In this document: positions 1-7,650 of the stretch, piece after piece
Layout of the letters: every line of letters starts with the position of its first letter
How positions within the stretch are numbered: the first letter of the stretch is position 1
From: Enemella evansiae
GTDB lineage: Bacteria; Actinomycetota; Actinomycetes; Propionibacteriales; Propionibacteriaceae
DNA: 64,000 nucleotides
NCBI RefSeq assembly: GCF_002250705.1
Contig: NZ_NMVP01000004.1
Coordinates: 58,293-122,292, forward strand
Reading direction: 5' to 3'
The notes under the pieces: generated by a model
Told to the model about the DNA's origin: nothing
The model's input: the letters and a program-made list of their open reading frames with translations, nothing else
Database searches by the model: none
Program-made: the position numbers and the translations under genes

Positions 1-1
1 C

Positions 2-577
2 AAGGGCGTACCGGGCAAGACCATCGAGGTCTGGACCGAGCGCTTCGAGAACGGCAAGAGCATCGAGAACAAGATGACCTCCAGCCGCGTCGACAAGCAG
101 CCGGTCGATGAGGTCGTGCTGGTCGGTACCGGCAGCACCGCCACCCCGACCCCGAAGAGCACCACCCCGTCGAAGAGCCCGAGCAAGGCCCCCACGACCA
201 GCTCGTCGCGCCCCTCCAGCCCGCCGTCGAAGTCCGCGGGCACCAACGCCGGCTCCGGCTCGGGTTCGGGTTCCGGTTCCACCGGTGGCAGCCCGGCCGT
301 CGGCTCCACCTGCCAGGCCTCCATGTACGACGAGGGTCAGATGACCGCCAACGGCGAGGTGTTCAACACCAACGCGCTGACCGCGGCACACAAGACGCTG
401 CCCTTCGGCACCATGGTCAAGGTCACCAACCCCTCCAACGGCAAGACCGTCACCGTCCGGATCAACGACCGCGGCCCCTACATCGCCGGCCGTTGCCTGG
501 ACCTGTCGAAGGCCGCCTTCTCGGCCATCGGCAACGTCAGCCAGGGTGTGATGACGGTGGTCTACCAGCCGCTCTGA
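2..577 (+). CDS. G5 / RlpA-like cell-wall protein (5' end outside window)
   Basis: The frame is open from base 2 with no start, so the N-terminus lies left of the window; 191 residues are visible. Residues 1-44 resemble the end of a G5 domain ([22 protein letters not shown]). Residues 45-100 are a Ser/Pro/Thr/Gly linker of the kind that spans the wall. Residues 101-191 form an RlpA-like double-psi beta-barrel with [18 protein letters not shown] and LDLSKAAF, including the conserved Asp of RlpA lytic transglycosylases. Known relatives with G5 (RpfB, YabE) carry DUF348 repeats upstream and a wall-cleaving domain downstream, so the missing part may contain DUF348 repeats. It probably binds and cleaves peptidoglycan outside the cell; catalysis is inferred. 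A strong hairpin follows the stop. Confidence 0.85.
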   Translation, partial: KGVPGKTIEVWTERFENGKSIENKMTSSRVDKQPVDEVVLVGTGSTATPTPKSTTPSKSPSKAPTTSSSRPSSPPSKSAGTNAGSGSGSGSGSTGGSPAVGSTCQASMYDEGQMTANGEVFNTNALTAAHKTLPFGTMVKVTNPSNGKTVTVRINDRGPYIAGRCLDLSKAAFSAIGNVSQGVMTVVYQPL

Positions 578-637
578 TCCTGGGCCGAGGTGGTTTCGAC
601 CCGCTCGATCCGCCCTCGCTCAGCCAGCGTTCACGCA

Positions 638-669
638 CAGTACGCCCGGGCCTCGGCCCGGGCGTACTG
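638..669. terminator. Strong bidirectional hairpin between convergent genes
   Basis: A 15-bp perfect stem (left arm CAGTACGCCCGGGCC, loop TC, right arm its complement) lies between the convergent G5/RlpA gene and the TetR gene. There is no U-run, as is usual in high-GC actinobacteria, so termination is inferred from position and stem strength. Confidence 0.7.
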
Positions 670-771
670 CATTTCGCGGCCCCCGTGTCGGCCGGGGACG
701 AGCTGCTTGCCTCGGTGGAGCGCAGATCGCGGTGCAGTGACACGCCGACAACGAGGGCTGAAACGGGTCGA

Positions 772-1320
772 TCAGGCGTCGCCGAGGGTGTCGAGGATGC
801 TCTCGGTGAGTCGCTCGCGGGCCTGCGGGGTCATCGGGGTGCTCAGCATGCTCTCGTATCCCCAGGAGCCGTCGGCGGCCATCCGCGCGACCAGACAGCG
901 CAGCGCCACCGCATCGAGTTCGTCGACCGACTGCTCCTCCTCGGGGAACCAGCGCCGGTAGACCCGCTCCCAGGGTGCCAGCCAGTCCGGCTCGTTCGCG
1001 GCCTCCATGATCAACCGCAGCTCGACGGTGGTCGGAGCATCCACCGCCGCGCGCACATAGCCGCGCGTACGATCCACCAGGCTCGCGGTCTCCGGCTCCC
1101 GCCCGGTGGCGTCGAGGAGTCGGCGCTCCATCCGCGCGGCCAGTTCGGTGTGGATGCCGACCAGCAGGGCGTGCTTGCTGGGGAAGTGGTAGATGAGGCC
1201 GCGCTTGGTCACTCCGGCCTGTTCGGCCACCGCGTCGAGAGTGAGGGCGGTGACGCCCCGCTCCGCCACCACCGTCAGGGCCGCATCGATCAGCTTGGGT
1301 CGTGCGCTCGGTCGTGCCAT
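772..1320 (-). CDS. TetR family repressor of the adjacent MFS pump
   Basis: A 182-residue TetR-type regulator. The N-terminal helix-turn-helix covers residues 8-52 (LTLDAVAEQAGVTKRGLIYHF) and the rest is an all-alpha ligand-binding domain. The ATG at 1320 is preferred because GAGGAGGA sits just upstream on the minus strand; an upstream in-frame start lacks this and would run into the operator. It is divergent from an efflux MFS gene, and a 25-bp near-perfect palindrome lies between them (1351-1375), so it probably represses both genes until an inducing drug or cation binds. The ligand cannot be read from sequence. Confidence 0.88.
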   Translation of the reverse strand: MARPSARPKLIDAALTVVAERGVTALTLDAVAEQAGVTKRGLIYHFPSKHALLVGIHTELAARMERRLLDATGREPETASLVDRTRGYVRAAVDAPTTVELRLIMEAANEPDWLAPWERVYRRWFPEEEQSVDELDAVALRCLVARMAADGSWGYESMLSTPMTPQARERLTESILDTLGDA

Positions 1321-1350
1321 CGGTCCTCCTCCTCGACGGTCATTACTATA

Positions 1351-1375
1351 CCATTTGGTGTAGTACACTAAATGG
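1351..1375. promoter_or_regulatory. TetR operator palindrome
   Basis: An odd-length 25-bp dyad centred on base 1363: CCATTT-G-GTGTA, centre G, TACAC-T-AAATGG. Eleven of 12 base pairs match; only the pair 1357/1369 is mismatched. It lies midway between the divergent TetR (1320) and MFS (1407) starts, where a dimeric TetR repressor would block both promoters. Confidence 0.85.
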
Positions 1376-1406
1376 TGAAGTAACCCCCGACCGAGAGACG
1401 GAACCG

Positions 1407-2954
1407 ATGGAACTGACGACGGAGACCCCGCAGCGGGCGACGACCCGCACCTGGGTGGGACTGGCGGTCCTGGTGCTGCCGATGCTGCTCATCGCGATCG
1501 ACGGCATGGTGCTGATCTTCGCGCTGGCCGACATCACCGCGGAGCTGAAGCCCAGCGGCACCCAGCAGCTGTGGATGCTCGACATCTATGCGCTGATGCT
1601 GGCCGGCCTGCTGATCACCATGTCCTCACTGGGGGACCGGTTCGGGCGGCGCCGGGTGTTGCTCATCGGCGCGGTCTTCTTCGCGATCGCCTCGGTGCTG
1701 GGTGCCCTCTCGACCGCACCCTGGATGCTGATCGCCGCCCGCGCCCTGCTCGGCATCTCCGGTGCGATGATCATGCCCGGCACGCTCTCGCTGATCCGCA
1801 ACATGTTCGCCGACCGTGACCAGCGGCGTACCGCGATGGCCGTCTGGTCCGCGATGGGTGCGCTCGGCGCCGCCGCCGGCCCCATCGTGGGCGGCTGGAT
1901 CATCGAGGTGTTCAGCTGGCACGCGGCTTTCCTGATGAACATCCCGGTGATGGTGCTGCTGCTCGCGCTGGCGCCGTTCCTGGTTCCCGAGAGCCGGAAC
2001 CCGAACCCGGGCCGGATAGACCTGCCCAGCATCCTGTTCTCGCTCGCCGGGATGATCTCCTTCGTCTATGGCGTGAAGACCTTCGCCGAGGGCAAGGGCC
2101 CCGGGGTCGCGTTCCTCACCTTCTTCGCCGGCCTCGTGCTGCTCGTGCTGTTCGTGATCCGCCAGCTGCGGATGCCGGTGCCGGTGATCAATGTCCGGCT
2201 CTTCCGCGTGCGGGCCTTCACCGGTGCGGTGATCACCGACCTGCTCTCGGTGTTCTCCCTGGTCGGTGCGATGTTCGCCCTCACCCAGTTCCTGCAGCTC
2301 GTCCTCGGCCTCAGCGTCATCTCCTCGGCGCTCTGGATGCTGCCGCAGGCCGCCGTCTCCGCCTGCGCCGGGTTCATCGCCGCGGCGCTGGTGAAGCGAT
2401 TCCCGACCGCCCTGATCGTCGCCCTCGGCGTCCTGATCACCGCCGGCGGTTTCGCGATGCTGCTCCGGCTCACCCCGGACACCCCGCCGTGGATGATCGC
2501 CATCACCCTCTGCCTCGTCGGCCTGGGTGCCGGGGTGGGGATGACGCTCACCAACGACCTGATCATGAGTTCGGTACGCCCGGAACAGGCGGGTCAGGCC
2601 GCCGCGATCAGCGAGACGGCGTACGAACTAGGCACCGCGTTCGGCACCGCGATCCTCGGGTCGGTGCTGCTCGGCTTCTATCGCCGGGGTCTCGCGGAGG
2701 CCGCGCCCGCGGGGCTGCCCGCGACGGTGCTCGAGGGGGCGAAGGAGACCCTGGCGGCGGCACTGGTGTACGCCCAGCAGCTGCCGGGTGAGATCGGTGC
2801 GGCGCTGGCGAGCGCCGCGGTCGATTCGTTCACCAGCGCCCTTGCCTGGACCGGTGGTATCGCCGCGGTGATCCTCTTCGCGGTGGCGATCTTCGCGGGC
2901 ATCATGCTCCGTGGGGTCTCGGCGCAGGCGGACCTGGCCGAGGTCGAGCACTGA
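1407..2954 (+). CDS. DHA2-type 14-TM MFS multidrug efflux pump (LfrA/QacA-like)
   Basis: A 515-residue membrane protein of the drug:H+ antiporter-2 family. Motif A GDRFGRRR lies at residues 76-83, the membrane-embedded Asp32 is in TM1 (LLIAIDGMV), and the text AGLLITMSSLGDRFGRRR is typical of the SmvA/LfrA/QacA branch that expels quaternary ammonium compounds, dyes and fluoroquinolones. Length and hydrophobic pattern fit 14 TM helices. The ATG at 1407 follows GAGAGACGG; an upstream in-frame start would place the operator inside the coding sequence. It is divergent from its probable TetR repressor. The substrate range is inferred from family only. Confidence 0.87.
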   Translation: MELTTETPQRATTRTWVGLAVLVLPMLLIAIDGMVLIFALADITAELKPSGTQQLWMLDIYALMLAGLLITMSSLGDRFGRRRVLLIGAVFFAIASVLGALSTAPWMLIAARALLGISGAMIMPGTLSLIRNMFADRDQRRTAMAVWSAMGALGAAAGPIVGGWIIEVFSWHAAFLMNIPVMVLLLALAPFLVPESRNPNPGRIDLPSILFSLAGMISFVYGVKTFAEGKGPGVAFLTFFAGLVLLVLFVIRQLRMPVPVINVRLFRVRAFTGAVITDLLSVFSLVGAMFALTQFLQLVLGLSVISSALWMLPQAAVSACAGFIAAALVKRFPTALIVALGVLITAGGFAMLLRLTPDTPPWMIAITLCLVGLGAGVGMTLTNDLIMSSVRPEQAGQAAAISETAYELGTAFGTAILGSVLLGFYRRGLAEAAPAGLPATVLEGAKETLAAALVYAQQLPGEIGAALASAAVDSFTSALAWTGGIAAVILFAVAIFAGIMLRGVSAQADLAEVEH

Positions 2955-2961
2955 GCGCGGC

Positions 2962-3261
2962 TCAGTCCGCGGACTGCTGGAGCGCCTGGTCGAGTCGCTC
3001 GATCTTGCCGGTGAGCTCACCGGTGTGGCCGGGCCGGATGTCGGCCTTGAGCACCAGCGAGACCCGGTTGCCGTAGCGCTGCACCGCCTCGGTGGCGCGT
3101 TTCACCACGTCCATGCACTCGTCCCACTCGCCCTCGATGGTGGTGAACATCGAGTCGGTCTGATTGGGCAGGCCGGATTCGCGGACCACGCGGACGGCGG
3201 CGGCGACCGCCTCGTGCACGGATTCGGAACCGGAGGGGGCGACGGAGAAGGCGACCAGCAT
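2962..3261 (-). CDS. MTH1187/DUF77-type thiamine-binding protein
   Basis: A 99-residue ferredoxin-like protein with the family pattern: MLVAFSVAPSG at the start, then SVHEAVAAAVRVVRESGLPN and a strand with TIEGEWDECM. Characterised members (YqgV, the YkoF-like half domain) bind thiamine or hydroxymethylpyrimidine but their biological role is unclear. The start at 3261 gives the usual family length; the longer open frame upstream reads through a palindromic repeat and is rejected. It converges on the MFS gene with a 7-base gap, and no thiamine gene or TPP riboswitch is near. Confidence 0.82.
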   Translation of the reverse strand: MLVAFSVAPSGSESVHEAVAAAVRVVRESGLPNQTDSMFTTIEGEWDECMDVVKRATEAVQRYGNRVSLVLKADIRPGHTGELTGKIERLDQALQQSAD

Positions 3262-3290
3262 GCCACCAGTCTGCCACCAGCCCCCCGCCC

Positions 3291-3366
3291 GCGATCCATC
3301 GAACCCACAGTGCAATTCCCCAGCCCTGCAGGGGGAGGGGGATGCACGCAGGATTCGATGGATCGC
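3291..3366. repeat. 76-bp palindromic intergenic element, copy 1
   Basis: The outer arms GCGATCCATCGAA / TTCGATGGATCGC are perfect complements, and an inner pair GTGCA...TGCAC flanks a C-rich/G-rich core. A second copy of exactly the same length is at 29149-29224, with the outer stem altered by compensating changes. It lies just past the stop of the SGNH esterase gene. Confidence 0.85.
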
Positions 3367-3373
3367 GGCGGGG

Positions 3374-4465
3374 TCAGCCCTTGGCGCGGCGCAGCGCCTG
3401 GGCCTCGGCCTGGCTGACCTGCTGGCCGCGCAGCGCCTTTTCCTGGCCGGCGGCCAGCTCATTCAGCTCGCGGTCACTGATCCCGGCCTTCCGGGCCGCG
3501 GCACGGGCCTCCGCCGAGCGCAGATCCGGATTGCTGGTCCGGCTGCGGGACGGGTCGGCGGCGGTCCGGCCGCCGAGGTTGGCGCGCACGCTCTTCCCGC
3601 TGCGGCTGTCGGTCATCACGGCCTGCCCGCCGGCGTACGCCGCGGAGGCGAGCGAGGTGCGCGGGGTGCCGAGCTTCGGACCGATCGCGTCGGCGTACGC
3701 CGCATAGCCGGCCTTGTTCGGATGGAACGACTCGACCACGTTCAGCGACAGGTTGTGCAGATAGGGCTGGGCGTCGCAGACGGCGTGCCCGGTGAACTGC
3801 TGGCGGACATCGACGAAGGTCAACCCGGAACTCGCCGCCTGCTGCTGGATCCGACTGTTCAACAGATCGGCCGCATCGTTCATCCGGCGCATCTCGTCGG
3901 CGGAGAAGAAGGTGGCCCAGGAGCAGTCCTGGCCGTTGAACAACCGCGGATAGCCGGCGACCACGATCTTCGCCTTCGGCGCCCTCGTCTTCACCTGGGC
4001 GTACACGTCGGCGAGCTTGCTGGGCAGCACATTGTTGGTCTTGGCGACGGCCTCGTTCACCGCCTTGCTGCAATCTCCCCACCAGGACGGTTTCGCGCAT
4101 TCGGTGACCACCGGTGCGAAGCCGATGTCGTTGCCGCCGATGGTCAGCGTCACGAAGTCGGTCTCGGCCGACAGTGACGGGTACTGCTTGGGCATGTCGG
4201 AGGTGATCGCACCGGAACAGGCCTGCAGGTCCAGGTTGAACCCCTTCTCCGCGGCCAGTTGACCGGCGAAGGAGTTGGGTGAGCGGAAGCAGGTGGTGCC
4301 GTCGATGATGTAGTTGCCGCCACCGTCACCGGCGGAATAGGAGTCACCGAGGGCGACGTAGTCGTTGGTGGTCGCGGCGAGTGCGGGGGTGAAGCCGGCC
4401 AGTGTGCCGAGCGCGACGATCGCGGCTCCGGCTGCTGTGCGGCGCAGGAACGTGGTTGCCCTCAT
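3374..4465 (-). CDS. Secreted SGNH/GDSL esterase
   Basis: A 363-residue SEST-like SGNH hydrolase. A signal peptide (MRATTFLRR, hydrophobic core, cleavage near ALA-ATTND) covers residues 1-30. Block I GDSYSAG has the nucleophile at Ser42, block III GGND is at 110-113, and block V HPN has the catalytic His at 248, with Asp two to three residues before it absent as in many SGNH enzymes. Several Cys pairs suit a disulfide-bonded exported enzyme. About 100 C-terminal residues (265-363) are polar, Ala/Arg/Ser-rich and outside the catalytic fold. The ATG at 4465 is backed by AAAGAAGGA; a longer start has no ribosome site. The lipid or ester substrate is unknown. Confidence 0.88.
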   Translation of the reverse strand: MRATTFLRRTAAGAAIVALGTLAGFTPALAATTNDYVALGDSYSAGDGGGNYIIDGTTCFRSPNSFAGQLAAEKGFNLDLQACSGAITSDMPKQYPSLSAETDFVTLTIGGNDIGFAPVVTECAKPSWWGDCSKAVNEAVAKTNNVLPSKLADVYAQVKTRAPKAKIVVAGYPRLFNGQDCSWATFFSADEMRRMNDAADLLNSRIQQQAASSGLTFVDVRQQFTGHAVCDAQPYLHNLSLNVVESFHPNKAGYAAYADAIGPKLGTPRTSLASAAYAGGQAVMTDSRSGKSVRANLGGRTAADPSRSRTSNPDLRSAEARAAARKAGISDRELNELAAGQEKALRGQQVSQAEAQALRRAKG

Positions 4466-4483
4466 CGAAGTCCTTCTTTCGGG

Positions 4484-4501
4484 CCCGGGCACGGTCCCGG
4501 G
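4484..4501. terminator. Short GC hairpin between LysE and SGNH genes
   Basis: CCCGGG-CACGGT-CCCGGG forms a 6-bp stem after the LysE stop and ahead of the SGNH ribosome site. It may end the upstream transcript or simply be leader structure. Confidence 0.4.
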
Positions 4502-4536
4502 GGTGTGTGGCCAGCCTCACACGGCCCGCGAATCGG

Positions 4537-5160
4537 TCACCACCGGAACATTCCGGAGACGGCGAGCGTGATCGCCACCGCGAGCAGCAGCGCCCCGCCG
4601 ACCCGATCCCAATGGCGGCGGTGCGCCGGGTCGGCGAGCCAGGTGTTCAGGCGTACGCCGACGGCCGTCACCAGCAGCCAGGCGAGGAACCCGAACAGCA
4701 CGTCCACGACGCCGAGCAACAGCATCTGTTCGCGGACCCGGCCCGCGGACAGGTTGACGAACTGCGGGAGCACGGCGGCGAAGAAGACGACCACCTTGGG
4801 GTTCAGCAGGTCGGTGGCCAGGCCCTGGCGGAATGCGGTGGCGGTCGACGGGCGGGGTCCGGCCTCGGTGCCGGCGCTGCGCAGCAGACGCCAGCCCAGG
4901 TACCCGAGATAGAGCGATCCCGCCAATTGGATGGTGAGCAGCGCGCTCGGATAGCGGGTGAGCAGCAGGGAGAGGCCGAGTGTGGCGATCAGCATGTGCA
5001 CGGTGAGCCCGGTCTGGGCACCTGCTCCCGCGGCCAGGCCCGCCCGCCAGCCCCGGGTCGCCGAGCGCAGCACGATCAGGAACTCGGGCCCCGGCGTCAG
5101 GTAGGCCAGCACCAGGACGGCGAAGAAGCCGGGCCAGTTGATCGCGGCCAGCTCGGTCAC
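4537..5160 (-). CDS. LysE/RhtB family amino-acid exporter
   Basis: A 207-residue protein with about six TM helices and the LysE signature in TM1 (LTPGPEFLIVLRSATRGWRAGLAAG) spread over residues 20-44, followed by GYLGWRLLRS and LLNPKVVVFFAAVLPQFV. The family exports basic or neutral amino acids or homoserine lactones. The GTG at 5160 overlaps the stop of the preceding CGNR gene by four bases (GTGA), which fixes the start and implies translational coupling; the longer frame upstream lies within the CGNR gene. The substrate may match the signal sensed by the CGNR regulator, but neither is known. Confidence 0.85.
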   Translation of the reverse strand: MTELAAINWPGFFAVLVLAYLTPGPEFLIVLRSATRGWRAGLAAGAGAQTGLTVHMLIATLGLSLLLTRYPSALLTIQLAGSLYLGYLGWRLLRSAGTEAGPRPSTATAFRQGLATDLLNPKVVVFFAAVLPQFVNLSAGRVREQMLLLGVVDVLFGFLAWLLVTAVGVRLNTWLADPAHRRHWDRVGGALLLAVAITLAVSGMFRW

Positions 5161-5720
5161 GGCGTGGGGGTCGCGCGTCGGCGGTGCCGGTGCCGGTCGA
5201 CCCGCGCCCGGTTCCCGCATCCGGGGCTGCACCAGCGCTGGTTCGGTCGGGCCCGGTGGAAGAACTGGCCGCACCCGTCAGCATGGCAGACCGCGAGGTT
5301 GGCCAAGTGGTCCCGACCGAGCAGGTCGACGACGGTGGCGGCGAGTACGCCGAGCAACCCGTCCAACCCGGTACCGTCGCGGGCTTCGGTCTCGGTGGCA
5401 CCCACCCGTCCGCCGATCAGCCGGGTCGTGGCGGAGGCGCGCACCGCATCGTTCACCGCGCGGACGTCGGCGGCGGGCAGTTCACGCCCGGTCACGGCCG
5501 CATCCAGCAACCGGACCGCGCTGTCTCGCAGGCGGTGTACGCGGGTGAGTTCGGCCTCGGTCCTCGGCCGGGCCGGGGGCAGTGCCGCGGGTTCGAGGTC
5601 CGCCCACTCGGCGAAGGCGTCGACCGTGCCGATGAGCTCGACCCGCTGACCGTCGACGATCCGGATCGTGTTCGCCAGATCGACCGCGGGGTGGTCGCCC
5701 AGCCAGGTCCATTCCGTCAT
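5157..5720 (-). CDS. ABATE / CGNR zinc-finger regulator
   Basis: A 187-residue protein beginning MTEWTWLGDHPAVDLANT, typical of the ABATE (putative stress-induced) domain. It ends in a CGNR zinc finger with CHADGCGQFF, RWCSPGCGNRARVDRHRHRR: two CxC-type Cys pairs plus the name-giving CGNR. Such proteins are assumed to be DNA-binding transcription factors. The ATG at 5720 begins at the conserved GDHPAVDLANT region; no strong ribosome site is seen. Upstream are two tandem copies of an 11-mer (5730-5751). It is coupled to the LysE gene and divergent from selO. Confidence 0.83.
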   Translation of the reverse strand: MTEWTWLGDHPAVDLANTIRIVDGQRVELIGTVDAFAEWADLEPAALPPARPRTEAELTRVHRLRDSAVRLLDAAVTGRELPAADVRAVNDAVRASATTRLIGGRVGATETEARDGTGLDGLLGVLAATVVDLLGRDHLANLAVCHADGCGQFFHRARPNQRWCSPGCGNRARVDRHRHRRRATPTP

Positions 5721-5729
5721 GGACTCAGT

Positions 5730-5774
5730 GTGGGAGGTTAGTGGGAGGTTAATGGATAGATGGTCAAAAACCAT
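5730..5774. promoter_or_regulatory. CGNR/selO divergent control region: 11-bp tandem repeat and dyad
   Basis: GTGGGAGGTTA occurs twice head-to-tail at 5730-5751, and a hairpin-like dyad ATGGT-CAAAA-ACCAT follows at 5760-5774. Both lie between the CGNR and selO starts. The tandem unit is spaced one helical turn apart, as for a regulator binding one face of DNA. Confidence 0.45.
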
Positions 5775-5851
5775 TACATCAGTTGGTGTCGGCGATCACC
5801 GGTACCACCGGTGACCTAGGCTCGAATGACGCCCACACGAAGGAGCACGTC

Positions 5852-7351
5852 ATGGCCGAGGTCCATCTCGCTCCGCCGGCGACCGGTGTCGCCGCCGGCC
5901 CGTTCACCCTCACCCAGGGGTACGCCGCAGCGGTGCCCGAACTGTCCGTGGCCCGCCGTGCCGCGAGCTTCCCCGAGCCGTGCCCGGTGGTGATCGACGA
6001 ATCCCTGGCCGCCGAGCTCGGCGTCGACCCGGCCGCCCTGCGGACACCGGAGGGCACGCGACTGCTCGTCGGTGACGTGCCCGAGAACGTGCCGACCGTT
6101 GCGCAGGCGTACGCCGGGCACCAGTTCGGCGGCTACTCGCCGCTGCTCGGTGATGGCCGGGCGCTGCTGCTCGGTGAGATCGTCGACACCGCCGGCCGCC
6201 GGAAAGACCTGCACCTGAAGGGATCCGGGCGGACCCCCTTCGCCCGCGGTGGCGACGGCAAGGCGGTCCTCGGGCCGATGCTGCGGGAACACCTGATGGG
6301 GGTGGCGATGCACGCCCTCGGCATTCCGACCTCCCGCGCCCTGGTGGTCTGCACCACCGGTGAGCGGGTCCCGCGGGACGGCGTCCGGCAGCCGGGTGCG
6401 GTGCTGGCGCGGGTCGCCGCGAGCCATCTGCGGGTCGGCACCTTCCAGCTGGCGGCCCAGCTCACCGCCCACCCGGAGACTCCCTCGGACGCGACGCTGC
6501 TGGAACGGCTGACGGCGTACGCGCTGCAGCGTCACTTCCCGGATGCCGCCGACCCGGCGGACACCACACCCGGGCTCACGCTGTTGCGCCAGGTGAGCCG
6601 GGTCCAGGCGGAGCTGATCGCGCAGTGGATGCAGGTCGGGTTCATCCACGGTGTGATGAACACCGACAACATGACGATCTCGGGGGAGACCATCGACTAC
6701 GGCCCGTGCGCATTCCTGGATGGCTATGATCCGGCGACCGTGTTCAGCTCGATCGACGCCGGCGGCCGGTACGCCTACGGCAACCAGCCCGCGATCGCGC
6801 AGTGGAACCTGGCCCGGCTCGCCGAAACGCTGCTGCCGCTCATCGCCGACGATCGGGAGGCCGCGGTCGAGGCCGCCACCGAGATCGTCGTCGGGTTCGC
6901 CGGGAGCTATCAGGAGGCGCTCGTCGCCGGGTTCTCCCGCAAGCTCGGCCTGCCCGCGCCGGATGAGGACCTGGTGACCGACGGGCTCGCGCTGCTCCAG
7001 CAGCACCGGGTCGACCTCACCGGTTTCTTCCGGGCCCTGTCGGCGGGTACCGCCGCCGAGCTGTTCCCCGACCCGGCCGTCCTCGCGCCGTGGGCCACCC
7101 GCCGCGAGGCGCTGCTCGTCGGCGAACCGGGTGAGGTGGCCGCGGCGATGGACCGGATCAACCCGGCCTACATCGCCCGGAACCACGTCGTCGAGGAGGC
7201 GCTCGCGGCCGCGACCGCCGGCGACCTCGCGCCCTATCAGCGGCTCGTCGACGCGCTGCGCGAGCCGTACGCCGCCCGCCCGGGTCTGGACGATCTCTCC
7301 CGGCCCGCCCCGGCCGACGCGGGCCCGCATGTGACCTTCTGCGGTACCTGA
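5852..7351 (+). CDS. selO: SelO (YdiU/UPF0061) protein AMPylase
   Basis: A 499-residue pseudokinase-fold protein of the SelO family, which transfers AMP from ATP to Ser/Thr/Tyr side chains and has been linked to redox stress. Visible hallmarks are VAQAYAGHQFGGYSPLLGDG, LHLKGSGRTPFARGGDG (nucleotide-binding Lys) and MLREHLMG, then the inverted active site HGVMNTDNM...IDYGPCAFLD with the metal-binding Asn and Asp. It ends in CGT, so the C-terminal Cys position that is selenocysteine in animals is an ordinary Cys. The ATG at 5852 follows GAAGGAG. It is a single-gene unit. Confidence 0.93.
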   Translation: MAEVHLAPPATGVAAGPFTLTQGYAAAVPELSVARRAASFPEPCPVVIDESLAAELGVDPAALRTPEGTRLLVGDVPENVPTVAQAYAGHQFGGYSPLLGDGRALLLGEIVDTAGRRKDLHLKGSGRTPFARGGDGKAVLGPMLREHLMGVAMHALGIPTSRALVVCTTGERVPRDGVRQPGAVLARVAASHLRVGTFQLAAQLTAHPETPSDATLLERLTAYALQRHFPDAADPADTTPGLTLLRQVSRVQAELIAQWMQVGFIHGVMNTDNMTISGETIDYGPCAFLDGYDPATVFSSIDAGGRYAYGNQPAIAQWNLARLAETLLPLIADDREAAVEAATEIVVGFAGSYQEALVAGFSRKLGLPAPDEDLVTDGLALLQQHRVDLTGFFRALSAGTAAELFPDPAVLAPWATRREALLVGEPGEVAAAMDRINPAYIARNHVVEEALAAATAGDLAPYQRLVDALREPYAARPGLDDLSRPAPADAGPHVTFCGT

Positions 7352-7360
7352 GCGGGCACT

Positions 7361-7420
7361 TCATCTCGACACGACAGCCATTGCTCCGCTTCGCTGCGCA
7401 TGGCTGCCTACTCGATGAGC
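7361..7420. repeat. 60-bp intergenic repeat, copy 1
   Basis: Begins TCATCTCGACACG and ends TACTCGATGAGC. It matches 7583-7642 at 58 of 60 positions in direct orientation. The ends are mutual inverted repeats (TCATC/GATGA) and the middle holds AGCCAT...ATGGCT. Shorter or diverged relatives are seen near 19495, 32194, 50058 and 52870. Confidence 0.85.
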
Positions 7421-7430
7421 GCGAGGGTTC

Positions 7431-7547
7431 TACCGACTGGTCAAACCCCAGAATCCATCCCGCGTTTCTTGACGCGGGCCGCAGACCCGCATCCGCTCGT
7501 CGGTGCTCGAACACTGGGGGCGAATTCTGGGGTTCGACCAACTGGTA
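7431..7547. repeat. 117-bp inverted-repeat element, copy 1
   Basis: Termini TACCGACTGGTCAAACCCC and its imperfect complement GGGGTTCGACCAACTGGTA enclose a conserved core CGCATCCGCTCGTCGG. A second copy of identical length lies at 32352-32468. It sits in the convergent gap between selO and cydC, between the two 60-bp repeats. No open frame of note. Confidence 0.87.
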
Positions 7548-7582
7548 AGCGAGGGGTCGAGGGTGTGGTCTGACGGGGCGCT

Positions 7583-7642
7583 TCATCTCGACACGGCAGC
7601 CATTGCTCCGCTGCGCTGCGCATGGCTGCCTACTCGATGAGC
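7583..7642. repeat. 60-bp intergenic repeat, copy 2
   Basis: Direct copy of 7361-7420 with two substitutions. Ends nine bases before the cydC stop. The two copies bracket the 117-bp element. Confidence 0.85.
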
Positions 7643-7650
7643 GGGTCGGG

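Noticed and set aside
2962..3462. Longer start for the thiamine-binding-type gene
   Set aside because: The extra 67 codons would run through the palindromic 76-bp repeat; the start at 3261 gives the normal family length.
7361..7642. Ends of an insertion sequence
   Set aside because: No transposase frame lies between the repeats and the same repeat ends occur singly elsewhere at gene 3' ends.
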